The notes beneath the pieces are model-generated. The model searched no databases, was not told the origin of the DNA, and was given only the letters and a program-made list of their open reading frames with translations. Below, piece by piece: positions 1-8,819 of a stretch of DNA of 64,000 nucleotides (positions are counted from its first letter, which is position 1; the number at the start of each line of letters is the position of its first letter). Location of the stretch: NCBI GenBank assembly GCA_019459525.1, contig JAIBEY010000066.1, positions 62,001-126,000 of the forward strand. The letters are read 5' to 3'. The position numbers and the translations under genes were made by a program. Source of the DNA: Prolixibacteraceae bacterium (GTDB lineage Bacteria; Bacteroidota; Bacteroidia; Bacteroidales; Prolixibacteraceae).

Positions 1-717
1 CAAAATAATCACGCTGAAACCCGTCCAGATATGAAGGTCGCCGGTAGCAACGTTTCCAACCAGTTCTTCGTGCGGCCAGTTGTGTGTATAAGTCAAATCA
101 CTGTTCGGACGTTCGGTTACGCAAGCCCACGATGCCCAGAAAAAGAAAGCATTCATTTTATCCATTCGCTCCTGACTTTTAATCGAGTTTTCAGGAATGG
201 AGTAGTTTTCGCGCAGGACAGCCATTTCAGGATTATTGGTGAATAAACCCGAATAGAATGTACTCGTATTTTTGATAGCCAGAGCGCGTACAGGACTTAC
301 TGTAATCGTTTTAGCCGATTCGTCAAACGTATTTTTCCTGATTTCCTGCTGAAGTTTAATTTTCAGGAATGCCTGATCGGCTGGATCAATTTCAGCAAAT
401 TTCCTTGCAAATTTTTCCATTGAAAGAACGTCCAACATGCCAATTGCTTCTTTATGCAGCCAGTCGGCTGTCCAGTCGGGCGCCTGGTACGAACCGTGCC
501 CCCAAACACTTCCCAACTCCTGACCGCCGATCGACTGCCAGATGTTTTGCCCGTCGCGGATGTCCTGCCCGGTAAACAGGACCGTTCCGTCGGAAGTCAC
601 CACTTTGTCGGGAATAGGTGGTGCCTGATGGTAAATTTCGATTCCGTAATAGCCCAGCACCCCAAAACTGAGGACCATTACCGTAATAAACCAAAACCAT
701 AATTTCCGAATGTTCAT
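1..717 (-). CDS. norB: Nitric oxide reductase, quinol-dependent single-subunit type (5' part, runs off the left edge)
   Basis: The first 239 codons are present, reading from an ATG at 717 and leaving the window in frame. The product should reduce NO to N2O in the inner membrane, using quinol electrons. What shows this: an N-terminal membrane helix (about residues 7-26), then the extracytoplasmic segment of qNOR enzymes with GQNIWQSIGGQELGSVWGHG and SYQAPDWTADW (about 55-85), and further on WPHEELVGN and HIWTGFSV leading into the next helix. The haem ligand histidines lie outside the window. The gene is divergent from a Crp/Fnr regulator with a palindrome in between, which suggests NO- or oxygen-linked control. 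The family call is secure; whether the missing part is intact cannot be seen. Confidence 0.9.
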   Translation of the reverse strand, partial: MNIRKLWFWFITVMVLSFGVLGYYGIEIYHQAPPIPDKVVTSDGTVLFTGQDIRDGQNIWQSIGGQELGSVWGHGSYQAPDWTADWLHKEAIGMLDVLSMEKFARKFAEIDPADQAFLKIKLQQEIRKNTFDESAKTITVSPVRALAIKNTSTFYSGLFTNNPEMAVLRENYSIPENSIKSQERMDKMNAFFFWASWACVTERPNSDLTYTHNWPHEELVGNVATGDLHIWTGFSVIIL

Positions 718-771
718 AGTGTGTTGTTTTAAGATTTTAATTTGATTTTGTGAGAATTCAGTTTACGAACG

Positions 772-819
772 TAAAGATAGATCGGGCAAATTGTGTACTT
801 TTATGAGCAGGATCATAAA
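772..819 (-). promoter_or_regulatory. Candidate Crp/Fnr-type operator with a weak promoter box for norB
   Basis: Positions 800-806 and 813-819 form a perfect 7-bp inverted repeat around a 6-base spacer (core TTATGA-N6-TCATAA), the geometry of Crp/Fnr family sites. On the minus strand a TATCTTTA box (779-772) matches the Bacteroidota -7 consensus TAnnTTTG at 7 of 8 positions. It would put the operator about 43 bases upstream of the start, a usual activator position. The regulator encoded at 943 is the obvious candidate to bind it; this is inference. Confidence 0.45.
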
Positions 820-942
820 GCCAAAAATCACTTAACAATTTCAATATCAGAATTTTAAATACATTTTTAACCAGATTTCGGAGATACGTTTTATTGAAAT
901 AAAAGATTAAAACCTCTTTTATTATTATTTTAGAGTCCAGCT

Positions 943-1536
943 ATGATTAACGAAAGCATTCTTCTGCAATACGGCGCCATAGAAATTAACCTTGAAAAAG
1001 GAGCATTCCTTTTTCAAGAGAAAGAGCGAGCCGCCAATTATTTTCAGGTAAAAGCCGGGAAAGTAAAGATGTTTAACCTGAATTCGGAAGGGAAATTATT
1101 TACTCAAGGTATGTTTGAAGTCGGCGAAAGTTTTGGGGAACCTCCACTTTTCGACGATTCCGTCTATCCGGCCTGCACAGTTGCCGAAGAAAATACGTGC
1201 TTATATAAATTAGCTAAAGCTAAATATTTTAAACTACTGAAAGAGAATCCGGAGATACATTTGGCTACCACAAAGATGCTGGCTAACCGCCTGCTTTATA
1301 AATCGATGTTGCTAAAAGAAATATCGAGCTCCAAGCCTGAGAACCGGATTTTAAGCCTGATTGACTACCTGAAAAAAGAAAATAAGATTCCGGATGATCA
1401 GAAATTCGAAGTCAACCTGACCCGTCAGCAAGTAGCCGACCTTACTGGCCTGCGCGTTGAAACGGTGATCCGCTCGGTAAAAACACTCGAAAAAGAAGGA
1501 AGCCTGAAATTAATCGGGCACAAAATCTTTAGATAG
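943..1536 (+). CDS. Crp/Fnr family transcriptional regulator
   Basis: A 197-residue regulator with the cyclic-nucleotide-binding-like beta-roll in about residues 15-110 (GESFGEPPLF at 61-70), a dimer helix at about 110-130 and a C-terminal HTH_Crp domain (helix-turn-helix about 159-186, TRQQVADLTGLRVETVIRSV). There is no N-terminal cysteine cluster, so it is not an FNR-type iron-sulfur sensor; only two cysteines occur (about 78 and 86). Its position, divergent from an NO reductase gene, suggests it senses NO or another nitrosative or redox signal, as Bacteroidota Crp/Fnr proteins beside nor or hcp genes often do. The signal is not visible in the sequence. Confidence 0.85.
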   Translation: MINESILLQYGAIEINLEKGAFLFQEKERAANYFQVKAGKVKMFNLNSEGKLFTQGMFEVGESFGEPPLFDDSVYPACTVAEENTCLYKLAKAKYFKLLKENPEIHLATTKMLANRLLYKSMLLKEISSSKPENRILSLIDYLKKENKIPDDQKFEVNLTRQQVADLTGLRVETVIRSVKTLEKEGSLKLIGHKIFR

Positions 1537-1570
1537 AAACACACCATAACAAGATATATATCAGCAAATT

Positions 1571-1603
1571 AAAACAAAGAAAGCCCCGTTTTTCAACGAG
1601 GCT
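1571..1603 (-). terminator. Intrinsic terminator of the ilv operon
   Basis: In the minus-strand transcript a 9-bp stem (1603-1595 with 1590-1582, one G-U pair, 4-base loop) is followed by a T-rich run (TTCTTTGTTTT). It lies 31 bases past the ilvC stop codon and closes the operon before the convergent regulator gene. Confidence 0.8.
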
Positions 1604-1633
1604 CACATTCAATTTAGGGGATAATTTTACTAC

Positions 1634-3109
1634 TTATACAATACTTTTCATCGCGGTCATTTCGGCACGCAGCTCTTCGCCAATCAACTCAACATCATGG
1701 TAACGGATAATTTCGTTTACGCTGATCAGTTGTTTGTTGTCAACACCATTTCCTTTGCCTGCTCCGTATGGTTTTCCAATCACGTCGGTATCAATTTTCG
1801 ACATGAAATTGGCCAACAGTGGTTTGCAGGCGTGATCGAACAAATAGCAACCGTATTCGGCAGTATCTGAAATCACACGGTTCATTTCGAACAGTTTTTT
1901 GCGGGCGATTGTGTTGGCAATTAGTGGAGTTTCGTGCAACGACTCGTAATAAGCCGATTCTTCTTTGATTCCGGCTTCGGTCATGGTTTCGAAAGCAAGT
2001 TCAACGCCTGATTTTACAAAGGCAATCATCAACACACCATTATCAAAATATTCCTGTTCGCTGATTTCCATCGTTCCGGCGGGAGTTTTTTCGAAAGCGG
2101 TTTCTCCGGTTTCGGCTCTCCAGGTCAACAGGTTTTTATCGTCGTTGGCCCAGTCTTCCATCATGGTTTTTGAGAAGTGGCCCGACATGATGTCGTCCAT
2201 GTGTTTCTGAAACAACGGGCGCATGATGCGTTTCAATTCTTCTGAAAGTTCGAAAGCCTTGATTTTAGCTGGATTCGATAAACGATCCATCATGTTGGTG
2301 ATACCTCCGTGTTTTAGCGCTTCGGTAATCACTTCCCAACCATACTGAACCAATTTGGAAGCATAACCGGCGTCAATTCCTTTTTCAACCATTTTGTTGA
2401 ACGACAGGATTGAACCCGTTTGCAACAAACCGCAAAGAATGGTTTGCTCGCCCATTAAATCCGATTTAACTTCGGCAACAAACGATGAACTTAAAACACC
2501 GGCTTTGTGTCCGCCGGTAGCAGCAGCGTAAGCTTTGGCAATTTCAAAACCATCTTTATTCGGGTCATTTTCAGGATGAACGGCTATTAAAGTTGGTACA
2601 CCGAATCCGCGTTTGTATTCTTCACGAACTTCAGAACCCGGCGATTTTGGAGCTACCATAATTACGGTAATGTCTTTGCGGATCTGCATTCCTTCTTCAA
2701 CGATATTAAAACCGTGCGAATAAGAAAGAGTTGCTCCTTTTTTGATTAAGGGCATTACGGCTGTAATTACGCCGGTATGCTGTTTATCGGGCGTGAGGTT
2801 AATCACCAGATCAGCAGTCGGGATCATTTCTTCGTAAGTTCCGACTTTGAAACCGTTTGATGTTGCGTTTTTGTACGACTGACGTTGTTCTTTGATGGCT
2901 TCGGCACGCAAAGTATATGAAACATCCAGTCCCGAATCGCGCATGTTCAGACCCTGATTCAAACCCTGGGCTCCACAGCCGATGATCACGATTTTTTTAC
3001 CTTCCAGCTTTTTAACGCCGTCAGCAAACTCCGAACTGTCCATAAATTCGCAGGTTCCCAATTGCTCTAACTGAAGACGCAACGGAAGTGTGTTGAAATA
3101 ATTTGCCAT
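1634..3109 (-). CDS. ilvC: Ketol-acid reductoisomerase (NADP+), class II
   Basis: Converts acetolactate or acetohydroxybutyrate to the 2,3-dihydroxy acids with NADPH and Mg2+, the second shared step of Ile/Val synthesis. At 491 residues it is the long class II form, as in E. coli, with a duplicated C-terminal knotted domain. The Rossmann fingerprint GCGAQG is at 44-49, and R68, R76 and S78 sit at the positions that bind the NADPH phosphate in E. coli IlvC. It is the last gene of the ilv cluster; a 201-bp gap separates it from the AraC-type gene upstream, so an extra promoter is possible, though I see no good TAnnTTTG box there. A terminator follows. Confidence 0.97.
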   Translation of the reverse strand: MANYFNTLPLRLQLEQLGTCEFMDSSEFADGVKKLEGKKIVIIGCGAQGLNQGLNMRDSGLDVSYTLRAEAIKEQRQSYKNATSNGFKVGTYEEMIPTADLVINLTPDKQHTGVITAVMPLIKKGATLSYSHGFNIVEEGMQIRKDITVIMVAPKSPGSEVREEYKRGFGVPTLIAVHPENDPNKDGFEIAKAYAAATGGHKAGVLSSSFVAEVKSDLMGEQTILCGLLQTGSILSFNKMVEKGIDAGYASKLVQYGWEVITEALKHGGITNMMDRLSNPAKIKAFELSEELKRIMRPLFQKHMDDIMSGHFSKTMMEDWANDDKNLLTWRAETGETAFEKTPAGTMEISEQEYFDNGVLMIAFVKSGVELAFETMTEAGIKEESAYYESLHETPLIANTIARKKLFEMNRVISDTAEYGCYLFDHACKPLLANFMSKIDTDVIGKPYGAGKGNGVDNKQLISVNEIIRYHDVELIGEELRAEMTAMKSIV

Positions 3110-3310
3110 TTTCTATGATTTTATTGTGTTAAAAATTTTGTTGTGCTCACTGATCATACAAAGCAAAACAATATTCGTTGAAATGCCGAGTAAAAAAACA
3201 AGTATTTTAGGTACTTTTCATGGATTTACAAATAGCAAAACCTAATTAAATAAAAATACGACCTACAAAACAAGCAGTTACAAACCAAACAACTTTGGTA
3301 ATTTTACACA

Positions 3311-4198
3311 TTACCTGAAAGTTTCAGTACGATACTGAATGGGCGTTGTACCGGTTTCGCGCTTGAAGAATTTCGTAAAATACGATTGGTCTTCGAAGTT
3401 CAACTGGTTGGCAATTTCCGAAACACTCAGATTCGTATGCACCAACAAACGTTTAATCTCCATCAGTTGTTTGGCTTTAATAATCTGCGAAGAAGTTTTG
3501 CCGGTCAGCAGCTTCACGGTTTGAGTCAAATGATTGGGAGTCACGCCAATCATTCCGGAATAATCGCTCAAGGAAAGATTTTTATGGTGATTTTCTTCGA
3601 GCAGGTGAAAAAAACGTTTGACCAGCATTTGTCCTTTTCCCTTGTTCAACATATTCGCAGTTACCCGATATCGGGCAGCGCAGGTTGTTAAAATCAAATC
3701 CAGGATAGAACGCAGCATCTCCGGCGTATAATCTCCTGTTTGACCGGTTTCGGCAATACTTTGCCTGAAGAGACTTTCCAAAAACCGTACATCGCTCTCG
3801 TTTTCAAGCGGCAGTGGCGGATTATCCTGATGGATGGTATAAAAGAAGGGAAATTCAATCAGGCTGTTCTGATTGCTTCGGTTAAGCAGGTAAAAATCGG
3901 CAGTGAAGATGAAAATGTATCCTTCGATGTCGTTCGAAAGTTCTAATTTATGCGCTTGCCCTGGCGACATAAAGAAAACACAAGGCGGTTTGATCTCGTA
4001 TTTATTCCCGTCAATTACATGAAACCCTGAGCCTTTTTGCAGATACAGCACTTCAAAAAAATCGTGCCGGTGCGGGTATTTCACGCTAAAATGCCGGTGG
4101 GCATCGAACACCTCAACCTGAAACTGCTGACTTTTCCGTTCCGGAGAACTGAAGTTGTGCAGACTGTAAACCGGTAACTGTTCGGCGGGCTGTTTCAT
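3311..4198 (-). CDS. AraC family transcriptional regulator
   Basis: A 295-residue regulator with an N-terminal cupin-like AraC-binding domain (about 30-170; HRHDFFEV near 43-50 is typical of small-molecule-binding cupins) and a C-terminal double helix-turn-helix (about 190-292, ending with SVSEIANQLNFEDQSYFTKFFKRETGTTP-like text in the canonical second HTH). It sits on the same strand inside the ilv cluster, between ilvN and ilvC, an unusual place for a regulator. Either it belongs to the operon and modulates ilvC or branched-chain metabolism, or it is a later insertion. Its ligand and targets cannot be read from sequence. A palindromic repeat lies between it and ilvN. Confidence 0.9.
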   Translation of the reverse strand: MKQPAEQLPVYSLHNFSSPERKSQQFQVEVFDAHRHFSVKYPHRHDFFEVLYLQKGSGFHVIDGNKYEIKPPCVFFMSPGQAHKLELSNDIEGYIFIFTADFYLLNRSNQNSLIEFPFFYTIHQDNPPLPLENESDVRFLESLFRQSIAETGQTGDYTPEMLRSILDLILTTCAARYRVTANMLNKGKGQMLVKRFFHLLEENHHKNLSLSDYSGMIGVTPNHLTQTVKLLTGKTSSQIIKAKQLMEIKRLLVHTNLSVSEIANQLNFEDQSYFTKFFKRETGTTPIQYRTETFR

Positions 4199-4205
4199 AT
4201 TTTAA

Positions 4206-4293
4206 AGTTCGAAGTGCCTAAAATCCGGAGTGCCTAAAGTTGAAAGTACCCATAAAATTTTGGCACTTTAGTTCACTTTAGGCACTTCGAACT
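4206..4293. repeat. Palindromic intergenic repeat, GTGCCTAAA family, copy 1
   Basis: Perfect 17-bp inverted repeat: 4206-4222 pairs with 4277-4293 (arm AGTTCGAAGTGCCTAAA). The inside carries further copies of the same word (AGTGCCTAAAGT near 4230, GGCACTTTAGT near 4262). It fills the ilvN-araC gap almost exactly. Related copies are at 6587 and 21322. Confidence 0.85.
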
Positions 4294-4299
4294 ATTTTC

Positions 4300-4842
4300 T
4301 TAATCCATCTGTTCAAGCATGGCATCGCGCTCTTTCAGGAATTCTGAAAGTTTTTCGATGGTGCTACGGGTAATGGCGACCCTTCCGGAGCGGTTAAACT
4401 GGGTAACACCATATGGGTTCAATTCATCGAACAACTGCTGTGTTTCCCTGGAATGGCCGGTTTTTTCGATGACCACATAATCACGGGTTATTTCAAGAAT
4501 ACGCGCTCCTGAATTTCGGACAATTTTTTCGATCTTGTCCGATTCGAACAAAAACTCGGTTGATACTTTGTAAAGCGCAATCTCCTGATAAATCATCTCA
4601 TCATTCGTGTTGGCATAAACTTTAATAACGTCAACCACTTTCTCTAACTGGCCAACCACTTTCTGCACCCGATCCGCTGTATCGCTGATTACGATAGTAA
4701 ATTTAAAGATGCCCGGAATAGCCGATTCGGAAACCGTTAAACTATCGATGTTGATTTTGCGTCGGGTAAAAATGATAGTAATCCGGCTTAACAACCCAAT
4801 ATGATCTTCCGAAAAAACGGTTATAATATATTCTTGTTTCAT
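4300..4842 (-). CDS. ilvN: Acetolactate synthase small (regulatory) subunit
   Basis: Regulatory partner of IlvB that activates the catalytic subunit and gives valine feedback inhibition. It has 180 residues, with an N-terminal ACT domain (about 3-78; start EYIITVFSEDHIGLLSRITIIF) and a C-terminal small-subunit domain (about 85-165, with KTGHSRETQQLFDELNPYGVTQFNRSGR-like conserved text). It lies 12 bp after ilvB, so the two are co-transcribed and probably translationally coupled. It could equally be named ilvH; the sequence does not decide the isozyme. Confidence 0.94.
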   Translation of the reverse strand: MKQEYIITVFSEDHIGLLSRITIIFTRRKINIDSLTVSESAIPGIFKFTIVISDTADRVQKVVGQLEKVVDVIKVYANTNDEMIYQEIALYKVSTEFLFESDKIEKIVRNSGARILEITRDYVVIEKTGHSRETQQLFDELNPYGVTQFNRSGRVAITRSTIEKLSEFLKERDAMLEQMD

Positions 4843-4854
4843 TGCTGTATCTGT

Positions 4855-6552
4855 TTAAGATTCGAGTATAATATCTGAAATTGAAGCCCCGGTAGGAACC
4901 ATCGGGAAAACGTTATCTTCCTTCTCAACAACCACTTCAAGCACATATGGGCCCTGGTGATCGAGCATTTCCTGAACCGCGTTTTCCAACTGATCACGCG
5001 AAGTTACTTTTTGCGATGCCAACCCGTAAGCTTTGGCAATACCTACAAAATCAGGGTTTTTCATTTCGGTAAACGAATACCTTTTTTCGAAAAACAGTTG
5101 TTGCCATTGGCGAACCATTCCTAGGAAATTGTTATTCAGAACAATGATTTTGATGTCGAGGTTGTATTGGGCAATGGTACCCAATTCCTGAATAGTCATC
5201 TGGAAACCACCATCACCGGCCATCGCAAATACAACGCGGTTGGGCTGGCCAATTTTAGCGCCCATGGCAGCAGGTAAAGCATAACCCATGGTTCCCAAAC
5301 CTCCGGAAGTTACGTTGCTGCGCGATTGGGTAAACTGAAAATAACGCGAAGCAATCATCTGTTGCTGACCCACATCGGTAACCAAAACGGCATCGTGATT
5401 GGTTTTTTCAGAAGCAATGCGCACCACTTCACCCATGGTTAGTCCAACTTTCTTTGGATGGATATCACCCGATATAACTTTTTCGTATTCAATCTTGTCG
5501 CATGCTTTAAATTCGTCAAGCCATTCCTTGTGCGAATTTGGGTTCACATTATCAATCAGCATCCGGAGCGACTTTTTGGCATTTCCCAATACCGGTGCAT
5601 CGGCTTTGATGATTTTATTGATTTCGGCCGGATCAATTTCGAGGTGAACAATTTTGGCCTGACGGGCATACGCAGCTACTTTTCCGGTCACACGATCGTC
5701 AAACCGCATACCGATTGAAATCACTACATCAGCTTCGTTGGTTTTGATGTTCGGTCCGTAATTTCCGTGCATTCCAAGCATTCCAACATTCAGAGGATGG
5801 TCAGTGGGCAACGCGGAAAGGCCAAGCAAGGTCCAGGCAGCAGGAATTCCGGTTTTTTCAATAAACTCCTTCAATTCGTCTTCGGCATGGGCAATAATAA
5901 CTCCATGACCAAAAAGTACAATCGGCTTTTTTGCTTCGTTAATGATGTCTGCCGCTGCTTTTACCTGAAACGGATCTACCGGATATTCAGGAAGGTAGCT
6001 CCTTATTTTGGTACATTTTTTATATTCGAAATCAAACTGGGCAAATTGGGCATCTTTGGCAATGTCGAGTAAAACCGGCCCCGGACGGCCTGTAAGCGCG
6101 ATATGGAAAGCCTTAGCAATAGCATCCGGAATTTCTTCGGCATGAGTAATCTGGTAGTTCCATTTGGTAACCGGCATGGTAATGCCAACCACATCCGACT
6201 CCTGAAAAGCGTCGGTACCAAGCAAAGGCGAAGCCACCTGTCCGGTAATACACACAATTGGGATGGAATCGATCTGGGCATCGGCCAACCCGGTAATCAG
6301 ATTGGTAGCTCCAGGTCCGGATGTTGCAAAACAAACACCAACTTTCCCGGTTACTTTGGCATAACCTTCGGCTGCATGAATTGCACCCTGCTCGTGACGG
6401 GTAAGGTAATGCGTAACTTGTTGATCGTAATCATAAAGGGCATCATAAATAGGCATGATCGCACCTCCCGGATACCCAAAAATGGTATCAACCCCTTCTT
6501 CCAGAAGAGACTTTATTACAGCTTCTGAGCCGCTTATACGCTGTGTTGCCAT
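4855..6552 (-). CDS. ilvB: Acetolactate synthase large (catalytic) subunit
   Basis: A thiamine-diphosphate enzyme that condenses pyruvate with pyruvate or 2-oxobutyrate, the committed step to Val/Leu and Ile. At 565 residues it has full length with three domains: Pyr-binding (about 5-170, catalytic Glu54 in TRHEQGAIHAAEGYA), the central FAD-associated domain (about 190-325), and the ThDP-binding domain (about 375-540, with the GDGGFQ...NN metal motif near 446-475). It is followed after 12 bp by ilvN and preceded by ilvD across a gap that holds a palindromic repeat. Confidence 0.97.
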   Translation of the reverse strand: MATQRISGSEAVIKSLLEEGVDTIFGYPGGAIMPIYDALYDYDQQVTHYLTRHEQGAIHAAEGYAKVTGKVGVCFATSGPGATNLITGLADAQIDSIPIVCITGQVASPLLGTDAFQESDVVGITMPVTKWNYQITHAEEIPDAIAKAFHIALTGRPGPVLLDIAKDAQFAQFDFEYKKCTKIRSYLPEYPVDPFQVKAAADIINEAKKPIVLFGHGVIIAHAEDELKEFIEKTGIPAAWTLLGLSALPTDHPLNVGMLGMHGNYGPNIKTNEADVVISIGMRFDDRVTGKVAAYARQAKIVHLEIDPAEINKIIKADAPVLGNAKKSLRMLIDNVNPNSHKEWLDEFKACDKIEYEKVISGDIHPKKVGLTMGEVVRIASEKTNHDAVLVTDVGQQQMIASRYFQFTQSRSNVTSGGLGTMGYALPAAMGAKIGQPNRVVFAMAGDGGFQMTIQELGTIAQYNLDIKIIVLNNNFLGMVRQWQQLFFEKRYSFTEMKNPDFVGIAKAYGLASQKVTSRDQLENAVQEMLDHQGPYVLEVVVEKEDNVFPMVPTGASISDIILES

Positions 6553-6586
6553 TGTATTTAGAGTTTAATTTTATTTTCAATTTTTA

Positions 6587-6646
6587 AGTTTGAAGTGCCT
6601 AGAGTTCGAAGTGCCTAGAGTTTTAACTCCGCACTTTAGGCACTTT
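6587..6646. repeat. Palindromic intergenic repeat, GTGCCTAAA family, copy 2
   Basis: Two direct copies of the word AGTGCCTAGAGTT (from 6594 and 6610) face one inverted copy (TAGGCACT, 6637-6644). The element sits between ilvB and ilvD inside the operon. In the transcript it can fold as a hairpin using either of the two direct copies. Confidence 0.8.
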
Positions 6647-6647
6647 T

Positions 6648-8501
6648 TTAAATCAACCTGATTGCTCCGCGGTCGGCTGACGAAACCATGCTTGCATAGG
6701 CTTTCAGGGCTTTGCTCACCACACGGTCGCGCCCGACAGGGTGGAAAGCATCTTTGCCTTTACTGACTTCGGCAGAACGGCGTGCTTCCATTTCGTCATC
6801 ACTAATCAGCACATTAATTTTCCGCTGCGGAATATCGATTTCAATCCAATCGCCGTCCCTAACCAACGCAATTTCACCACCCGCTGCTGCTTCCGGAGAA
6901 ATATGACCAATGGATAAGCCGGAAGTACCTCCGGAAAAACGACCATCGGTAATAAGTGCGCAAGCTTTACCCAGGTTCATCGATTTGATGTATGACGTTG
7001 GGTACAACATTTCCTGCATTCCCGGACCACCTTTAGGCCCTTCGTACCGGATCACCACCACATCGCCGGCCTGTACTTTATCGCCAAGAATTCCGTTGCA
7101 GGCATCGTCCTGCGATTGGAATACCTTGGCAGTTCCTTTAAAATGATAGACTGAAGGATCAACTCCGGCGGTTTTTACAATACAGCCATTCCGCGCAATA
7201 TTGCCGTAAAGAACAGCCAGCCCGCCATCTTTGTTGTAGGCGTGTTCGTAGTCGTGAATACAACCATGAGCACGGTCGGTATCTAATTCCTTAAAATAGT
7301 TTTCCTGCGAACCCATCACCAGGTTACGGCCTCCTCCGGGAGCCGATTTATATCTCCGGAAAGCATCTTCGATTACCGTTGGTGCCATTATATCGTATTT
7401 GGCAATGGCTTCTCCAAGCGTATTTCCATCGGCACGTGGAACCGACAAATCCAACATCCCGGCACGGGCCAGCTCGGCCAGAATACCGAGAATACCTCCT
7501 GCACGGTTTACATCCTGAATGTGATACGTCCCGTTTGGAGCCACCTTGCAGAGATTTGGAGTAACGCGCGACAATTCGTCGATGTCTTTCATGGTAAAGT
7601 TAACTTCACCTTCGGCGGCAATTGCCAGAATATGCAATACAGTATTGGTCGAACCACCCATCGCAATATCCAGCCTCATCGCATTTTCGAATGCAGCTTT
7701 GGTTGCTATATTTCTGGGCAATACATTTTCGTTCCCATTTTTATAATAATCGTAAGTCATTTCAACAATACGGGAGGCTGCTTCTTCGAACAAACGCTTA
7801 CGATTGACATGCGTTGCCAAAATAGTCCCGTTACCCGGAAGTGCCAGACCAAGCGCCTCGGCGAGGCAGTTCATCGAATTGGCCGTAAACATTCCTGAGC
7901 AGGAGCCACAGGTTGGACACGCATCCCGTTCCACTTTCGACATTTGTTCGTCGGATACCGAATTATCGGCAGCCATCACCATGGCGTCAACCAAATCGTA
8001 TTTTTTCCCGTCAACCACACCAGCTTCCATCGGCCCTCCTGAAACAAAAATGACAGGAATATTCAGGCGCATAGCAGCCATCATCATTCCGGGGGTAATT
8101 TTATCGCAATTCGAAATGCAAACCATGGCATCAGCCCGGTGCGCATTACAAACGTATTCAACGCTGTCGGCAATTACATCGCGCGACGGAAGCGAATACA
8201 ACATCCCATCGTGTCCCATGGCAATTCCATCGTCAATAGCAATGGTGTTAAATTCAGCCGCGAAGCAACCTTTTTGCTCAATAATACCTTTAATATACTG
8301 ACCAATTTCGTGAAGATGCACATGCCCGGGCACAAACTGAGTGAATGAATTGACGATGGCAATTACCGGTCGTCCAAAATGTTCTTCCTTCATGCCGTTG
8401 GCTCTCCACAGGCTCCTTGCACCTGCCATTCGCCTTCCTTCGGTCGTAGTCGCTGATCTTAATCTGTTTTCCATATCGTTTGGTCTGAAATTATTTTTCA
8501 T
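6648..8501 (-). CDS. ilvD: Dihydroxy-acid dehydratase
   Basis: Dehydrates 2,3-dihydroxy-3-methyl acids to the 2-oxo acids, the third shared step of Ile/Val synthesis, using an iron-sulfur cluster and Mg2+. At 617 residues it is the long (E. coli-like) form. Visible landmarks are NCDKITPGM (Cys132) and [19 protein letters not shown] (Cys195-Cys201 region), both cluster or active-site motifs, and GRFSGGTSG near the C-terminus. It is the first structural gene of the ilv operon, about 135 bp downstream of a leader peptide and attenuator, so it and the genes after it should respond to branched-chain amino acid supply. Confidence 0.97.
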   Translation of the reverse strand: MKNNFRPNDMENRLRSATTTEGRRMAGARSLWRANGMKEEHFGRPVIAIVNSFTQFVPGHVHLHEIGQYIKGIIEQKGCFAAEFNTIAIDDGIAMGHDGMLYSLPSRDVIADSVEYVCNAHRADAMVCISNCDKITPGMMMAAMRLNIPVIFVSGGPMEAGVVDGKKYDLVDAMVMAADNSVSDEQMSKVERDACPTCGSCSGMFTANSMNCLAEALGLALPGNGTILATHVNRKRLFEEAASRIVEMTYDYYKNGNENVLPRNIATKAAFENAMRLDIAMGGSTNTVLHILAIAAEGEVNFTMKDIDELSRVTPNLCKVAPNGTYHIQDVNRAGGILGILAELARAGMLDLSVPRADGNTLGEAIAKYDIMAPTVIEDAFRRYKSAPGGGRNLVMGSQENYFKELDTDRAHGCIHDYEHAYNKDGGLAVLYGNIARNGCIVKTAGVDPSVYHFKGTAKVFQSQDDACNGILGDKVQAGDVVVIRYEGPKGGPGMQEMLYPTSYIKSMNLGKACALITDGRFSGGTSGLSIGHISPEAAAGGEIALVRDGDWIEIDIPQRKINVLISDDEMEARRSAEVSKGKDAFHPVGRDRVVSKALKAYASMVSSADRGAIRLI

Positions 8502-8577
8502 TCGTATAAATTTTCAATTTTTATTCCTGCAATTTTGTATCAGCTTCAGATTTTCAATTCAATTCTCAACCTCATGG

Positions 8578-8630
8578 AATAGCCATTTAAACATTTCCGG
8601 TTGGCATGAGCATTAGCTCTTATGGCTATT
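8578..8630 (-). promoter_or_regulatory. Secondary hairpin in the ilvD leader, after the attenuator
   Basis: A perfect 9-bp inverted repeat (8578-8586 with 8622-8630, AATAGCCAT) encloses a smaller hairpin (GAGC-TAAT-GCTC in the transcript). It lies between the attenuator and ilvD and has no T-run, so it is not a terminator. A role in mRNA stability or ilvD translation is possible but not shown. Confidence 0.45.
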
Positions 8631-8636
8631 TCTTCT

Positions 8637-8672
8637 AAAAAAAAGCCTTTCTCAACTGAATGAGAAAGGCTT
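8637..8672 (-). terminator. ilv attenuator: intrinsic terminator
   Basis: In the minus-strand transcript a perfect 12-bp stem (8672-8661 with 8654-8643, arm AAGCCTTTCTCA, 6-base loop) runs into eight U residues (8644-8637). The 5' arm and loop (8665-8656) are complementary over 10 bp to 8710-8701, at the end of the leader peptide, so terminator and antiterminator exclude each other. Confidence 0.9.
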
Positions 8673-8702
8673 CTAAGTCTTATAGCTTACATTATACCAA
8701 TC

Positions 8703-8768
8703 TCATTCAGCACGAAGGAGGACCACCACGCTGACAATGACTAGAGATATAATGCTAATATTTTTCAT
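8703..8768 (-). CDS. ilv leader peptide (attenuation), 21 residues
   Basis: A short ORF with ATG at 8768 and TGA at 8705-8703. Twelve of 21 residues are Ile, Leu or Val (four I, three L, five V), packed in ISIISLVIVSVVVLL, the hallmark of branched-chain leader peptides. The last two sense codons and the stop overlap the antiterminator strand (8701-8710). A ribosome stalled at the Ile/Val codons would leave that strand free to disarm the terminator; one that reaches the stop would mask it. It lies 267 bp upstream of ilvD. A longer in-frame ORF reaches back to 8918, but the promoter box at 8791-8798 argues for this start. Confidence 0.85.
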   Translation of the reverse strand: MKNISIISLVIVSVVVLLRAE

Positions 8769-8790
8769 TTGTGCTTTCGTATTATGTGGG

Positions 8791-8819
8791 CAAATGTAGA
8801 AATTAATTTGAACTTCCAA
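8791..8819 (-). promoter_or_regulatory. Promoter of the ilv operon
   Basis: On the minus strand TACATTTG (8798-8791) is an exact match to the Bacteroidota -7 consensus TAnnTTTG. A TTG (8819-8817) lies 18 bases upstream as the -33 element. Transcription would start near 8786, leaving about 18 untranslated bases before the leader peptide. Confidence 0.7.

Noticed and set aside
1-702. Plus- and minus-strand ORFs of 60-80 codons over the left edge
   Set aside because: All are shadows of the partial NO reductase gene, which has far better motif support.
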